Positions 9,235-19,470 are shown, counted from the first letter of the stretch. The stretch is DNA of 64,000 bases from JACKII01 sp965202745 (GCA_965202745.1 CBDBCB010000020.1:124001-188000), one strand, 5' to 3'. The notes: generated from the letters alone by a model not told the origin. A program made the numbers and translations.

Positions 9235-10908
9235 CGCCCGTCTCCACTACCGCCTCGCCCCAGCGCAGGCAAAAAGCCACCACCTGGCCCTGCGGCGCGA
9301 GGGAAACCCGCTTTACCGGCTCGGGCGCACCTAACCGCGGCCAATGTTGGTCGGTGCTGCGGCTGACTTCGGTGCCGGTGAAGGCCTGGATGCTCACATC
9401 GTTGGCCAGCAGCAAGTCGGTGAGAGCCGCGGAGTGGCTATTGCTCCAGCAATCCACCACCAGCAATTGTCGGCCTGGCCAGAGACCCAGCCATCGACTG
9501 ACTGCAATGCCTGCTTGCCGCTCGTACCCGTCGGCAGTGCCCGCCAGCCAGAGCAGAGCGAGGCCATCCGGCAGGTCTTTCACCAAGAAGCCGGCCTTGC
9601 CCCTCGCGCCGACACGGAAAGAGGCCCACGCCTCCATCGGCTCTAGCCCTGCCAGCCGGGGACCATTATGGGCGCGGGCGGCGCGGCAGGCGTTGCGCAG
9701 CGGTCCCGCCGAATAGGTGGGCGTACCGGTGTCCACCACCGCACGCTTGCCATCAATCGACAGCTCAAACGACAGAAAATCGGCATGAGCGTGCCCTGGA
9801 TTGTCGTCGGGTCCTACCGGTCCTGCATCGAACAGCACGCAATCTCCCCGACCCGCCAGGCGGCCATAGCCGATCTCCCTCAGTATCTGCTGGCCTGCCT
9901 CCAGCGGCGAAGCCCCAAGCTGTGCGGGTGGTGGCGCTTCACCGATCCACACATCATTGAACAGCGCAATTTCGCCATCCGGGTGCAGCATCGCGGTCCA
10001 GGCATCCCGTGCCCTGCTCACCAGCGGCGTGAGCGCCTGTGCTGCTCCAGCATCTAAAGCCACCGCTATCTCCAAGTCCTGCAAGGCCAACCCCTGGTAA
10101 ATGGGCGAGCGTTCAACGTGGCCTCCGTCGGCCAGAAACTGGGCTTCAGCGCAGGCGGGCAGCGCGGCCGCCAGCCAACCGCTCCAAGGGGCTTGCGCCG
10201 ACGTGCAGCCCTCGAACACCGCCAGCGCCACAAGGTTCTTCAGCATGTGGTTATAGCCCAGCTCGGCCGCGCGCAGATGATAGGTATAGGCCGCGCAGCG
10301 CCGGATGTGCCGGGCCAGCACCTGCTCTTCTTCAGGTTGCCGCGGACCACCGGCCTCCCGGTAAAGCGTCCAACCCGCCAACAGGTGGATCACCCGGAAG
10401 CTGGCGGCAAATGCTGTCCATGCATCGCCTAAGGCACCCGGCGACCCGGGGCCGCAATTTTCTTCAAAGTCCGCAATCAGCGCCGTCGCATCGCGCCTGG
10501 TTCGCCCGTTGCCAGCATGGGCACCAGATAGCCGAAATATGAGAGGTTCATGCGCCAGAGCGGATTGTTTGCCTCCCCCAAATCCACCCGCCAATCAAGA
10601 TGAGGCCACACACCCAAATCAACAGTCCGGTTCAGGAAGGTAAAGCGTCCGGCCTGCATTTCCTCCAGATTAGGACGGTGCAGATAGGTCTGATGCGCCA
10701 GAACCCGGGCAGCGCCACCCATACGCGGATCCGGCAGTGGCAGTCCCGCCGCGCGCCGCGCCAGCCAGGCTTCAAACCGGGTAGGGTTCGCAGCTATCAG
10801 CCCGCGCGCACCGCGATTGCGCATGCGGTAGGCCCATTGCTCCGGTGTCAAATGCCTGACCGTCCGCCAGGCGCGGCCCGCCGCCCGCAACTTCGCTGCG
10901 ATATCCAT
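9149..10908 (-). pseudogene. Heparinase II/III family protein, frameshifted near 10480-10520
   Basis: The start at 10908 (MDIAAKLRAAGRAWRTVRHL) follows a GGGGGAAG ribosome site. The N-terminal alpha/alpha toroid runs through NRTVDLGVWPHLDWRVDL and LSYFGYLVPMLATGEPG, then shifts frame and resumes at ALIADFEENCGPG. The C-terminal beta-sandwich carries PDDNPGHAHADFLSFELSI and GKRAVVDTGTPTYSAGPLRN, the family hallmark with catalytic His and Tyr. Such enzymes sit in bacterial exopolysaccharide loci and are thought to trim or degrade uronate-containing glycan in the periplasm. One base change breaks it here. Confidence 0.8.
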
Positions 10909-11003
10909 GTTGCTTCCCCCCACCGCCCGCAAAACAGCGGGCAGGAGAAGGGTAGCCACCACATGGTTAACTGGCGGTTAAGGGTGGCGAGGAAGGCAGA
11001 AAC

Positions 11004-12116
11004 CTAGGCTACCGCACAATCCGTCATGATTTCCGGCTTGATCTTCAGGCCGTGGCCCGGCGCCTCCGGGGCAGTCATCATGCCGTTTACCGGCGCGGGC
11101 GCATCGACGAAAACGCCGTCCATCAGGCCCATATCCTCGATGATTTCCGCATTGGGGATGGAGGCGCAGAGGTGGATCATCAGCTCCGGATACAGATGCG
11201 GTGCGATTTTCAGGCCCCATGTATCTGCGATAACCGAGATCTTACGCAATTCCGTCAGGCCGCCGCGCACCATGTCCGGTTGCAGGATCGGGCAGCAGGG
11301 GTCCTCAAAGAACGGTTGCAGGTCATACCGCGTAAAGTGGCTTTCGCCGCCCACGACGCGGGTGCGGGTCAACGCCTTGGCGATGCGGCGGTAGCCGGCA
11401 AAGTCCATGGGGATCACCGGCTCTTCCAGCCAATAGATTCCGTGATCTTCAAGCTTGTGGCCCATGATGATGGCCTTGTCAGCCGTCCAGGCCATGTTCA
11501 CATCGACCATAATGTCCACGTCCGGCCCGACCGTGTCGCGCATCAAGGCAACGTTTGCCACGTCCTCCGCATCGGTCCAGATGTGGCCCACCTGCATCTT
11601 GATTGCCTTGAAGCCCTCGGAGACGAACCGCGCGCCCTTCTCCGCCATGCCCTCGCCACCCATCCCGCGCCAGCAACCGGAGCCATAGACCGGCACTTCC
11701 TTCCGCACATTACCCCAAAGCCGGTGCAGCGGCAGGCCTGCCGCCTGGCCGACAATATCCCAGAGCGCCACGTCGATGGCGCTGATGGCATAGAGGTTCG
11801 CGCCCATCCGACCATCGGCGATGGAGCCCATGTACATTTCGCGCCAGAGCCCCTCGACCTCCGTCGCGTCACGACCGATGATCTGGGGCAGGTATTGCTC
11901 CTCCAGCGCGCTCTTCACCGTGCGGAAGCCATCACGCAGAAACAGCAGGTAACCAAGGCCCACATGCCCGGCTTTCGTCTCGACCTCCAACGCCAGGATT
12001 TCCCGGTCGCGTGTAAAGTTGGCGGAGAGCTTGGGCTGTTCGACGAAAGACATCCGCAGCAAGGTGACTTTGGCGGCGGCGATGGTGGTGTCTGGACGGC
12101 TCATGGCGCGTTGCAT
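11004..12116 (-). CDS. Mandelate racemase/muconate lactonizing enzyme family protein (enolase superfamily)
   Basis: A 370-residue enolase-superfamily enzyme. The capping domain is residues 1-130; the barrel follows. FKAIKMQVG supplies the KxK-type catalytic lysine, DVNMAW the first Mg ligand, YWLEEPV the second, and VGGESHFT the third. KIAPHLYPE carries the His of the MR-type His-Asp dyad. It should abstract an alpha proton from a sugar acid or related carboxylate; the substrate cannot be read from sequence. It lies in the polysaccharide locus but is oriented with the genes to its left. Start could be Met1 or Met5 (MSRPDTT). Intact. Confidence 0.88.
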   Translation of the reverse strand: MQRAMSRPDTTIAAAKVTLLRMSFVEQPKLSANFTRDREILALEVETKAGHVGLGYLLFLRDGFRTVKSALEEQYLPQIIGRDATEVEGLWREMYMGSIADGRMGANLYAISAIDVALWDIVGQAAGLPLHRLWGNVRKEVPVYGSGCWRGMGGEGMAEKGARFVSEGFKAIKMQVGHIWTDAEDVANVALMRDTVGPDVDIMVDVNMAWTADKAIIMGHKLEDHGIYWLEEPVIPMDFAGYRRIAKALTRTRVVGGESHFTRYDLQPFFEDPCCPILQPDMVRGGLTELRKISVIADTWGLKIAPHLYPELMIHLCASIPNAEIIEDMGLMDGVFVDAPAPVNGMMTAPEAPGHGLKIKPEIMTDCAVA

Positions 12117-12175
12117 CCCGGGAGGTTGGTTAAGCGGTTGCCGTCAACTCTATCCCAGGCCGTGCCGTCTGGCAG

Positions 12176-13603
12176 CTAATGTTTTGGCCGTTTAAGCCAG
12201 AATATCGCCGTCAGCGCCAGTATAATCCAGACCAGGCGCGTTTGGTAACGGTCAGCAGGTTCCGACAGCCCGCCATAGATGCACGCATTGGCAATGAGTG
12301 TCGCCAGGATCACCAGATAGACGGAAAACGCCCGGTCTTCCGGCCGGAATTGCCGCCGGTAGAACATCATTCCGACGACACAAAGCACGCCCAACAGAAC
12401 CAGAACATGAACGATATTGAAGACAACAAAGACCGTGCGGTCGCGGTCCCGCGTTTGGATAAACTGCACCCGGCCATTATCCAGACGCTCCAGCCTGACT
12501 TGCCCGAAGTCCTCCAGACCAAAGGAGATGAATTGATCGCCGGAATTATAGAGAAACGAGCTAATCTGCTCGACAGGGTATTCCTGCAAGGCGCGCCAAA
12601 GAATAATTGGCTCCTCCTGCCGGACTTTATCCAACTGTTCAGCAGTGGCGTGGCGCAGGCCTGTTTCCTCGAACAAAAGGCCTGAAACCGTGTCGGGAAC
12701 GTCGCCCAGGATAACGCAAAGCTCGCACTGATGCTTTGCGCAATGCTCTTGCAAATGCCGGCGCGCCGGGCCGTCTTCCATGGACCGGGCCAACAGGATG
12801 GGCAACCGTTTCGGGGCAACGCCGCTGCTCTGGAAAGCCACCAAGCTGAGCAGTACGTTCGCCGCCAGCGCCAGCACGAGCGGTGCCAATCCCAACGCCA
12901 GTACGCTGATGCGCAACCGCCATTGCAGCAACCGCAAGCCCAGCGCCGAGCCCAACGCGCCGACAGCCAGCAGGATATGGCCGTAGTGGCACGTGATGGC
13001 CAACGCCGTAATCAGCGCCAGCACGGCGCGCTGCAGCCAGGAAAGCTCGTCAAACCGCCCAACCAGCACAACCGCATATAGGACGATCGCCGCGGCAAAC
13101 AGGTCTGGGATGATGAACGACGCAAACCAGGGCAGCGATGTGAGAAATACCACGGCGAGAAACAGGGCGGCCGAACGGTCGGTAACCATGGTCTGAACCG
13201 GCCTGACTGCGCCGCCGAGCACCGGCAACACCAGTACCGTTTGAGCCACCGCCGTACCAAAGAAACCCAACGGCGTCAGTTGACTGCCATAGGTGAAAAT
13301 CGAGTACGGAACCGATCGCACAGCCCGGACAGAATCACCGTCTTCGAGGGTGGCAATCACGCCCGCAGTCGCTTGAGCAGCCGCGCTGTCCCCCCAAAAC
13401 GGCAGCGCCTTCTCCACAATCGCAAAGATCTGATAGCCGCGGTTGAAATAGGCGTCCGTGTCGTAAAAGGCGATCGGCGTCTCTACGATCAGCATTGGCC
13501 AGCAAAGCAGAACTGAGACGGCCAGCAGCACAAAAAAGCCATGGACAGACAGCAAGTCCAACCTCAGCAGCGGCTTGAAGCTGTTTGATTGATGATGCCA
13601 CAT
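12176..13603 (-). CDS. Polytopic membrane protein, possible glycosyltransferase-C type or polysaccharide-export protein
   Basis: About 475 residues with ten or so hydrophobic segments (for example FFVLLAVSVLLCWPMLIV, VLALITALAITCHYGHILLAVGAL, VFNIVHVLVLLGVLCVVGMMF). The first periplasmic loop, ETPIAFYDTDAYFNRGYQI, holds an acidic pair of the kind that binds metal in GT-C enzymes (inference). I cannot name a family with certainty. The start at 13603 (MWHHQSN) is chosen because the longer form overlaps the UDP-xylose synthase gene more; a GTG at 13615 is also possible. It is co-directional with the nucleotide-sugar genes upstream. Intact. Confidence 0.65.
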   Translation of the reverse strand: MWHHQSNSFKPLLRLDLLSVHGFFVLLAVSVLLCWPMLIVETPIAFYDTDAYFNRGYQIFAIVEKALPFWGDSAAAQATAGVIATLEDGDSVRAVRSVPYSIFTYGSQLTPLGFFGTAVAQTVLVLPVLGGAVRPVQTMVTDRSAALFLAVVFLTSLPWFASFIIPDLFAAAIVLYAVVLVGRFDELSWLQRAVLALITALAITCHYGHILLAVGALGSALGLRLLQWRLRISVLALGLAPLVLALAANVLLSLVAFQSSGVAPKRLPILLARSMEDGPARRHLQEHCAKHQCELCVILGDVPDTVSGLLFEETGLRHATAEQLDKVRQEEPIILWRALQEYPVEQISSFLYNSGDQFISFGLEDFGQVRLERLDNGRVQFIQTRDRDRTVFVVFNIVHVLVLLGVLCVVGMMFYRRQFRPEDRAFSVYLVILATLIANACIYGGLSEPADRYQTRLVWIILALTAIFWLKRPKH

Positions 13604-13634
13604 GGTTCGTACAGGCACCTTTCGCAGCGGCCAC

Positions 13635-14369
13635 CTAAACCGCCAGTTCTTCTCTGAAATAAGCGACCGTCTGCTCAAGGTCAGTACGCAGCGCAGTCGA
13701 TGGTTTCCAGCCTGTCAACTCGCCCACCAAATCAATGTTCGGCTGGCGCTGGCGGGGATCATCCGTCGCTGCCGGCATGTGAATGATTTTCGAGGCGGAT
13801 CCGGTCAACGTCAGAATTTCCTCTGCCAGCTCCAGAACTGACATTTCCGCCGGATTGCCGAGATTGATCGGCCCGGTAACCGCATCATCGGTGTCTTCCA
13901 TAATGCGGATCATGCCATCGACCAGATCATCGACGTAGCAGAACGAGCGCGGTCCAACAGGGTTAACGTGGCCCCAATAGGACTCGGTCTGCGGGTGCTC
14001 CAACGGGTCGCCATAAACTTCCGACGTTGACGCCTGCAGGATTTTGGTACCGCAGCGCTTGGCCAGCCCCAGCATGTTGATCGCGCCATGCACACAGGTC
14101 TTGGTCGTCTGCACCGGATCGTGCTGATAGTGCACGGGCGATGCCGGGCAGGCCAGATTGTAGATTTCGTCGACTTCCACATACAGCGGGAAGGTCACGT
14201 CGTGGCGCACCACCTCAAAATTCGGCCGGTCGAGCAGGTGGTAAACATTCTTGCGGCGGCCGGTGTAGTAGTTGTCGATGCACAGTACGTCGTGCTCGGC
14301 GTCAACAAGACCGGTACACAGATGACTGCCCAGAAAGCCTGCGCCAGCAGTTACCAGAATCCGTTTCAT
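13635..14369 (-). pseudogene. UDP-glucuronate decarboxylase (UDP-xylose synthase) with catalytic segment deleted
   Basis: It opens with MKRILVTAGAGFLGSHLC (NAD-binding fold) and has the family's DNYYTGRRKN, STSEVYGDPLEHPQ and C-terminal SFCYVDDLVDG segments. After VNPVGPRS the protein jumps straight to FCYVDDL. In normal UXS this gap holds about 55-60 residues, including the YDEGKR motif with the catalytic Tyr and Lys. The deletion is in frame and joins two similar 'RS' sites near 13950. The 244-residue product keeps the cofactor site but cannot do the chemistry of the family. It was meant to supply UDP-xylose to the polysaccharide locus. Confidence 0.85.
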
Positions 14370-14452
14370 CGTTTCTGCATCCCGCTCTCTTTCCGAAGTA
14401 TGGCGTGCCGGACCAGGCTTCGGGCCCAAGGAATTGTCTTTAACAGCCAGTA

Positions 14453-15466
14453 TTACTCCGAATGACCGCCATTGGGCGATGGCATATTTGGCAGCACGTC
14501 GCGATGCCACCGCACGGCGGTTTCGGCAATCTGCTCCACCCGCGATAGCCGCGGTTGCCAGCCCAGCATTTCGTTCGCCCGCAGCGGCTCGGCTACCAAT
14601 CGCGGCGGGTCGCCGGCGCGGCGCGGCCTTTCCTTGACCAGCGGACAGGAACCGGCGGCTTCCGACACCGCGTCAATGATCTGGCGTACCGACATTCCGT
14701 GCCCAGTGCACAGGTTTAGCGCAAAGCTCTCGCGCTTGCTCTCCAGCAATTCCATCGCCGCCACGTGAGTCGTCGCCAAATCTCAGACATGCACGTAGTC
14801 GCGGATTGAGGTACCGTCCGGCGTGTCATAGTCGGTGCCGTTGATCTGAATATAAGACCGCTGACCAAGCGCCGCCTGCACCATGATCGGCACCAAATGT
14901 GTCTCCGGGTCATGCGCCTCCCCGATCATGCCGTCGGGATCGGCACCTGAGGCATTGAAGTAGCGGAGCGCCGCAGTGCGGATGCCGTGGATCGTACCAT
15001 ACCAGCGCGCCAGCTCCTCCATCATCGCCTTGGACGAGCCATAGGGGTTAATCGGCGCAACCGGCGTATCTTCGGTCAGTGGCAGCTTCTCCGGCAGGCC
15101 ATAGATCGCGCAGGTCGAGGAGATGACCAGGTTCTTAACGTCTGCCGCCACCATCGCATCCAGCAGGTTCAGGGTTAGCGCGACGTTGTTGGTGAAGTAC
15201 TTCGACGGATCGGTCATCGATTCGCCAACATTGGAAAAGGCGGCAAAATGCATGACCGTCGATATACCGTACTGCCGGATGGCGGCTTCCAGGTCAGCCC
15301 TATCTTCCAGCCTGCCTTCGACCAGCGGGGCCCATTGCACGGCCCAGCGATTGCCCAGCCGGAAATCGTCATAAACAACCGGCGTATAGCCCGCTGCCGC
15401 CAAAGCCTTGCATGCATGGCTGCCCACATAGCCGGCACCGGCCGTGACCAGGATCTGTTTACGCAC
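14453..15466 (-). pseudogene. galE: UDP-glucose 4-epimerase (GalE) with in-frame TGA at 14783-14785
   Basis: An SDR-type epimerase: QILVTAGAGYVGSHACKAL is the NAD site, SSTCAIYG and NPYGSSKAMMEE give the catalytic Ser/Thr and the YxxxK pair. The frame is interrupted right after TSIRDYVHV by TGA and continues DLATTHVAAMELL, where normal GalE reads 'RDYxHVxDLAxxH'. A single substitution thus removes the last ~108 residues, including part of the UDP-sugar site. A GTG start at 15466 with AGAGG upstream is preferred over the TTG at 15493. It would interconvert UDP-glucose and UDP-galactose. Confidence 0.85.
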
Positions 15467-15514
15467 GGCCGGACCTCTCGCAGCATCCGGCAAGACAAGG
15501 CCCCGCCCCAGTTG

Positions 15515-15557
15515 TCAGAACACCGGTCTTCAGAACACCGGTCTTCAGAACACCGGC
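15515..15557. repeat. Three tandem 15-bp units upstream of galE
   Basis: TCAGAACACCGGTCT is repeated twice exactly and a third time in part, about 50 bases upstream of the galE start. Each unit holds ACCGGT, a 6-bp palindrome. It could be a slippage product or a set of operator sites; nothing else is seen between 15500 and 15608. Confidence 0.6.
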
Positions 15558-15608
15558 TGTTGCAAAGGCACGCAGGGAGCAGCGTATTTTGGGCCGGTAA
15601 TCATGAGC

Positions 15609-16604
15609 TTACAAGACCACGGGCAGGGATATTGTGGTGATCACATTTCTGTGATCAGATCCTGGAACCGCTACGATTTCTGCATCGCCAATAGTCGCTC
15701 TTCGGGCCATGATGTGATCGATCTTGAGGTTGAGAACCGGCAACCATGCCGGATAGGTGCCAAAGACGACCCTCCATCAGGGACTGGCCTGCAGGTCGGT
15801 CGCGACACCCGTCTGCGCGATCATCTACTCCATCTGCGGCGTGTACAACATCGAGTTGAAGTCGCCGCCCATAACCAGCGGTTCCTTTATACTCTGGACC
15901 CACTGGGAAAGGTAGGTCAGTTGCTGCCACTGCAAAATTTGCCCGTCTTCAGTGTTCGGTTTCACCAGATGCGTGCTTGCCACCCAGAGCGATTGACCCT
16001 CGAGCAAGATGCGGGCCGCGGTCAGGTGGCCCGGAAAGGACCCCAGAAAGGGCCGGGTAGAACCGGTAAACGGAAAGCAGCTGAGAACCATCGTGCCATG
16101 AAGGTCGATCAGGTTCCGCGCCAGCGTCAGGTTCATATGGTAGGGATAGAGATCGTGCACTAACGTCAGATCACGGTCCCAACGCCCTGTAACCTATTGT
16201 AATAGAACGACATCCAGGTTAAGTTCCATCAGGCGTTTGCGCAACGAGGCGACATCATGGTTCGCAAAAAGCACGTTCAGGGTCATTACCCGTATGCTTT
16301 TCTCCGTGCGGCTTTGAGCGCCCGTGCTTACATCAAGGCCAACCGGTCCGGGCGCGCTGGAGGCCGGAAGCTGACCGGCAACCAGGCCCAGATTGACGGC
16401 CACAACCACCACGCCGATCCCCACCTGAAGCCACCGCCGCCAAACGGCGCCAGCCGCCAGGATCGCCAGACCGGCGACGGCGAGATGCAAGTGGAAATTG
16501 GTAAGAAGGTTCGCCCCCCACCACTGGCCGGGCAGCATCGCCAACAGCGAAAGCGCCAGCACACCAATGCCGGCACCGGCAATCATGGTGCGGTCAAGTT
16601 GCAT
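15609..16604 (-). pseudogene. Endonuclease/exonuclease/phosphatase family membrane protein with three in-frame stops
   Basis: The N-terminus has three membrane segments (MIAGAGIGVLALSLLAML and following), then RVMTLNVLFANHD starts the EEP domain. Stops interrupt the frame at DVVLLQ-stop-VTGRWDRD (normally the catalytic Glu of 'LLQE'), at YTPQME-stop-MIAQ, and at LQASP-stop-WRVVFG. The remaining motifs GGDFNS, LKIDHIM and PGSDH are the metal and catalytic residues of the family. No frameshift is needed, so this is a clean case of nonsense decay. Relatives are often found in polysaccharide loci; substrate unknown. Confidence 0.8.
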
Positions 16605-16828
16605 CAAGTCCGAGCCGCCCTGAACTTGCGAAACAATATCATGATACTGATGATTTGCGTCATTCGAACCCGTCACTTCAATCACCGATACATAATATTA
16701 AAGATTCGCCGCGGACAACGTGACGAATGTCACGCCTGCCCTTCTTTCCGGCGCAGCCTAGGGCAAGAAGATGAACAAATACCGAGCGGGCAGTGCTGCT
16801 GCTCAGGTATTCGAAACAGGACGAGAGA

Positions 16829-16957
16829 ATGGCCGAACCTGCCTTGCGCATCGCGATGGTGACCACCTTCTACCCGCCCTACAATTTCGGCGGCGACGGA
16901 GTCTATGTACAGCAGCTGGCGCGAGCGCTGGTTGGGTGTTCCATCCTGGCTGATTAG
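16829..16957 (+). pseudogene. Glycosyltransferase (GT4-type) N-terminal stub cut off by an IS481-family element
   Basis: Thirty-six residues, MAEPALRIAMVTTFYPPYNFG and on to GVYVQQLARALVG, form the classical GT-B start ('FYPPxxGGxxxxxxxLAxxL'). At 16937 the sequence passes into the IS end TGTTCCATCC and the frame closes six codons later. The rest of the gene is absent from the window, so DNA was lost when the flanking IS remnant rearranged. Confidence 0.75.
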
Positions 16958-17602
16958 ATAGCCCTCTTCGCTCTGCGTTTTTCATGGCACGCTGTGTTTT
17001 GACCGAGGCGCGGGATGGGAGAGCGACATGGTGATCAAGCTTCACAGTCAGGCGACGACGCCACCGAAGATCAGGGCGGCCATACAGGCCAGTGACGACC
17101 CTGCGTGGGTTCTTGCCGAGCGTCACGGGACCACGGAACAGACCGTATGGAAATGGTGCCAGCGTGCCAGCGTGGAGGATCGCAGCCACACGCCCCATCG
17201 CCTTCAGACGACGTTGACGCCAGCGCAGGAAGCTGTCGCCGTGGCCCTCCGCAAGACGCTTTTGGTCTCGCTGGATGATCTGCTGGCGGTGGTGCGCGAG
17301 TTCTTGAACCCGAATGCCTCCCGCTCTGGCCTTGACCGCTGCTTGCGTCGGCATGGCGTGGGGGCCCTGCGCGCCCTGAAAGCAGCATCGCCCCGGCCAA
17401 AGCACAGCGCCTTCAAAGCCTATGAACCCGGTTCCATCCCCATCGACCTGAAATACCTGCCACCGATGGCAGATGAGAGCCGCCGCCGTTCCCTCTTCGT
17501 GGCCATCGACAGGGCAACGCGTTGGGTTGTTGTCAGGGTCTACAACAGCAAGACAGCGGCCAATGCCCGGCGCTTCCTGCGCGCCCTGGAGCGCGCCTGC
17601 CC
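16937..17602 (+). mobile_element. IS481-family insertion sequence, copy A, 3' truncated
   Basis: It begins with the terminal sequence TGTTCCATCCTGGCTGATTA, shared with the far ends of copies B (ending 33703) and C (ending 39879). It matches them until about 17602, inside the transposase gene (GAGCGCGCCTGCCC), where the sequence changes abruptly to a polysaccharide deacetylase gene. The flank at the intact end is GGTTGGG, not the CTAG seen at other copies, which suggests rearrangement after insertion. Confidence 0.85.
17028..17602 (+). pseudogene. IS481-family transposase, N-terminal part (copy A)
   Basis: About 190 residues: MVIKLHSQATTPPKIRAAIQ, a helix-turn-helix region (DPAWVLAERHGTTEQTVWKWCQR), and the start of the integrase core with FVAIDRATRWVVV, which holds the first Asp of the DDE triad. 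The second Asp (PDNGKEF) and the Glu (VERFNGR) present in copies B-D are missing. Beyond 17602 the open frame runs on through foreign DNA to 17801. Compared with copy B, this copy keeps both units of the 8-bp GCCAGCGT repeat and so is in frame. Confidence 0.85.
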
Positions 17603-18031
17603 GCTGAGCGACATCAGGTCGGCATGGGTCAGGCTGTGGCCGCCGAACTCAATCCCCTCCGCTGCCAGATCGCGCACCGTTTCCCACGACATCAGCGGCC
17701 GGGCCGGATTGTTGGCCCCTGACCAGTTTTCCGGCCCGCCCATGCAATCCGTCGGCAGGTACACAATCGCGCCGAAGCCATGCTTTTGCAGGATCGGATA
17801 GGTCACGTCCGCGAAATCGCAGAAGCCATCGTCGAAGGTGATTACCACCGGCTTCGGCGGCACGGCACTCTTGCCCGCCCGCCACTCCGCCACATCATCG
17901 AGCGACACCACCGAAGCACCCGCCTCCGCCAGCGCTTCCATATGGGCTGCGAACACGGCAGGCGCGATGCAGGTCGGGCCGCCTCCATTCGAGATGGAGT
18001 GGTACATCAGGATGTCGACATGTTCCGCCAT
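17540..18031 (-). pseudogene. Polysaccharide deacetylase (NodB/CE4-type), N-terminal part
   Basis: It starts MAEHVDILMYHSIS 14 bases after the stop of the upstream FAD enzyme, so the two were co-transcribed. VITFDDGFCDF is the TFDDG motif with the metal-binding Asp, and GGHSLTHADL is the HxxxH zinc motif, so both key motifs of CE4 enzymes are present. After LMSLSGQ the reading frame enters the truncated IS481 copy A and reads antisense transposase to a stop at 17540. The C-terminal third of the NodB domain is gone. It would have deacetylated the locus polysaccharide or a precursor. Confidence 0.8.
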
Positions 18032-18045
18032 CACCTGAGCCCTGC

Positions 18046-19470
18046 TTAGTCCTCCACCACGTGGCTTTCGAATTCCTTGCGCTTCTTCACCCACTCGCTG
18101 CGGTCCAGAACGCCATCCGGCAGCAGACAGTCCGCAGCACCGTAGGCCATGGTGAAGGCGTGGTGTGTGTTGTCGTGCGCAAAAAGGCCCTGACGGCCGA
18201 AGGTCAGCAGCCCGTCAATACCAGCCAGCCAGGAGTCCATTGTGTGGAATTTCTCTTCATAGCCAAGGTCGTAGACCGGATAGGCATGACCCAGCCTGCG
18301 GGTCAGCGTCTTGCGCACCTTGGCCTTGACCGGTAGGCCCACGCCACCCAGCCATTCGCAGAACAACGCGCCCAGTTCATCGTCGCTCTTGCCCCAGTAT
18401 TCCTCGCCCGGATCGCAGGGCAGTTCGGCGCAAAGCACGGTCAGACCACGCGGCTCAGTGACGTTGTTGTAGTTCTTCGGCTCCGATATACGGGAGATCG
18501 GCGTCGCCAGTTCGGGGAAATAGTGGGCGTCGTATTCGGTGAACTGATCCTGCTCCAGGAACAGATAGATCAGGATCATACCGCGGCTGCGCGCACCGTT
18601 CGCGGCGGCCAGTACTTCCGGCGGGGCGGGCGGGTCCATGGACTTGATCAGATTGGTAATCGGAATGGTCAACCAGATGTGATCGGCCACGATCTTCTCC
18701 TCGTTACCATCCTTCTCCGCATAGACCGCGACCGCGTTATTTCCCTCCCGCTCGATCCGGGTGAGGCTGGTATCGAACTCAAAACGCGCGCCTTGGGCCT
18801 CCGCCGCGTCCGCCATGTTTTGGACGATCTGGCCGAAAACCTTGCGCGAATAATAGAACCGCCCGGCGGTAGGGGAGCGGAAACCAGGCAGTTGCCGCAT
18901 CATCTTCAGCAGGATTTTCCCGACCGAACTGCCGGAAACCCGCCGCTCCGCCAATTCCACCGCCAGTTCTTCCGGCTTTAATCCCCACAATTTGGTGACA
19001 TAGGGAAAGTAGAACTGCTCCGAAATTATCGGTCCCAGGCCAGAACGCAGGGTCGTTGCAAAGGTCGGGTCGCCCTTCGGTTTACCGCGCAGGGGGCCTG
19101 TCACCATGTCTATCAGCAACGAGGCGGCAAAGGGCTTGGGCAGGCGCAACAGCGCGTCGTGCGACTTCAGCGGAAAATGGATCCACTTGCCACCCAGCCG
19201 GATGCGGCCATGACGCGGGCGCAGCAGCAGGTCGTCGCCAAGCAGCTTCTTCACGTCACGTATGATATCTGGATCGGCCACGGGGTAGAAGCGGTGGCTG
19301 CCATAGTCACACCAGATGCCGTCCAGCATAAAGCTGGAGGAGTTGCCGCCGACCTGCGGTCCGCGCTCCAGCACCTGCACCGATACGTCGTCCCGCTGGG
19401 TCAGACGATAGGCAGCAGCCACCCCGGCCGGGCCTGCGCCGAGAACGGTGACTTTCGTCTTTTCGGTCAT
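18046..19470 (-). CDS. FAD-dependent oxidoreductase/isomerase (amine oxidase or UDP-galactopyranose mutase-like fold)
   Basis: A 474-residue flavoprotein. VTVLGAGPAGVAAAYRLTQRDD is the dinucleotide-binding loop, followed by the ERGPQVGGNSSSF segment (GG doublet motif of this family). The end GIDGLLTFGRQGLFAHDNTHHAFTMAYGAA is the FAD-contacting C-terminal motif. Related proteins ('NAD(P)/FAD-dependent oxidoreductase', protoporphyrinogen-oxidase-like) are common in polysaccharide clusters next to flippase-like genes, where a sugar or lipid-linked sugar substrate is likely (inference). Intact, between the flippase-like gene (gap 31 bases) and the deacetylase. Confidence 0.8.
   Translation of the reverse strand: MTEKTKVTVLGAGPAGVAAAYRLTQRDDVSVQVLERGPQVGGNSSSFMLDGIWCDYGSHRFYPVADPDIIRDVKKLLGDDLLLRPRHGRIRLGGKWIHFPLKSHDALLRLPKPFAASLLIDMVTGPLRGKPKGDPTFATTLRSGLGPIISEQFYFPYVTKLWGLKPEELAVELAERRVSGSSVGKILLKMMRQLPGFRSPTAGRFYYSRKVFGQIVQNMADAAEAQGARFEFDTSLTRIEREGNNAVAVYAEKDGNEEKIVADHIWLTIPITNLIKSMDPPAPPEVLAAANGARSRGMILIYLFLEQDQFTEYDAHYFPELATPISRISEPKNYNNVTEPRGLTVLCAELPCDPGEEYWGKSDDELGALFCEWLGGVGLPVKAKVRKTLTRRLGHAYPVYDLGYEEKFHTMDSWLAGIDGLLTFGRQGLFAHDNTHHAFTMAYGAADCLLPDGVLDRSEWVKKRKEFESHVVED

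Noticed and set aside
15515..15557. CRISPR-like repeat
   Set aside because: Units are 15 bases, directly adjacent with no spacers, and no cas genes are present.
17603..17801. C-terminal extension of transposase copy A as a fusion protein
   Set aside because: It is antisense reading through the deacetylase gene after the IS breakpoint.
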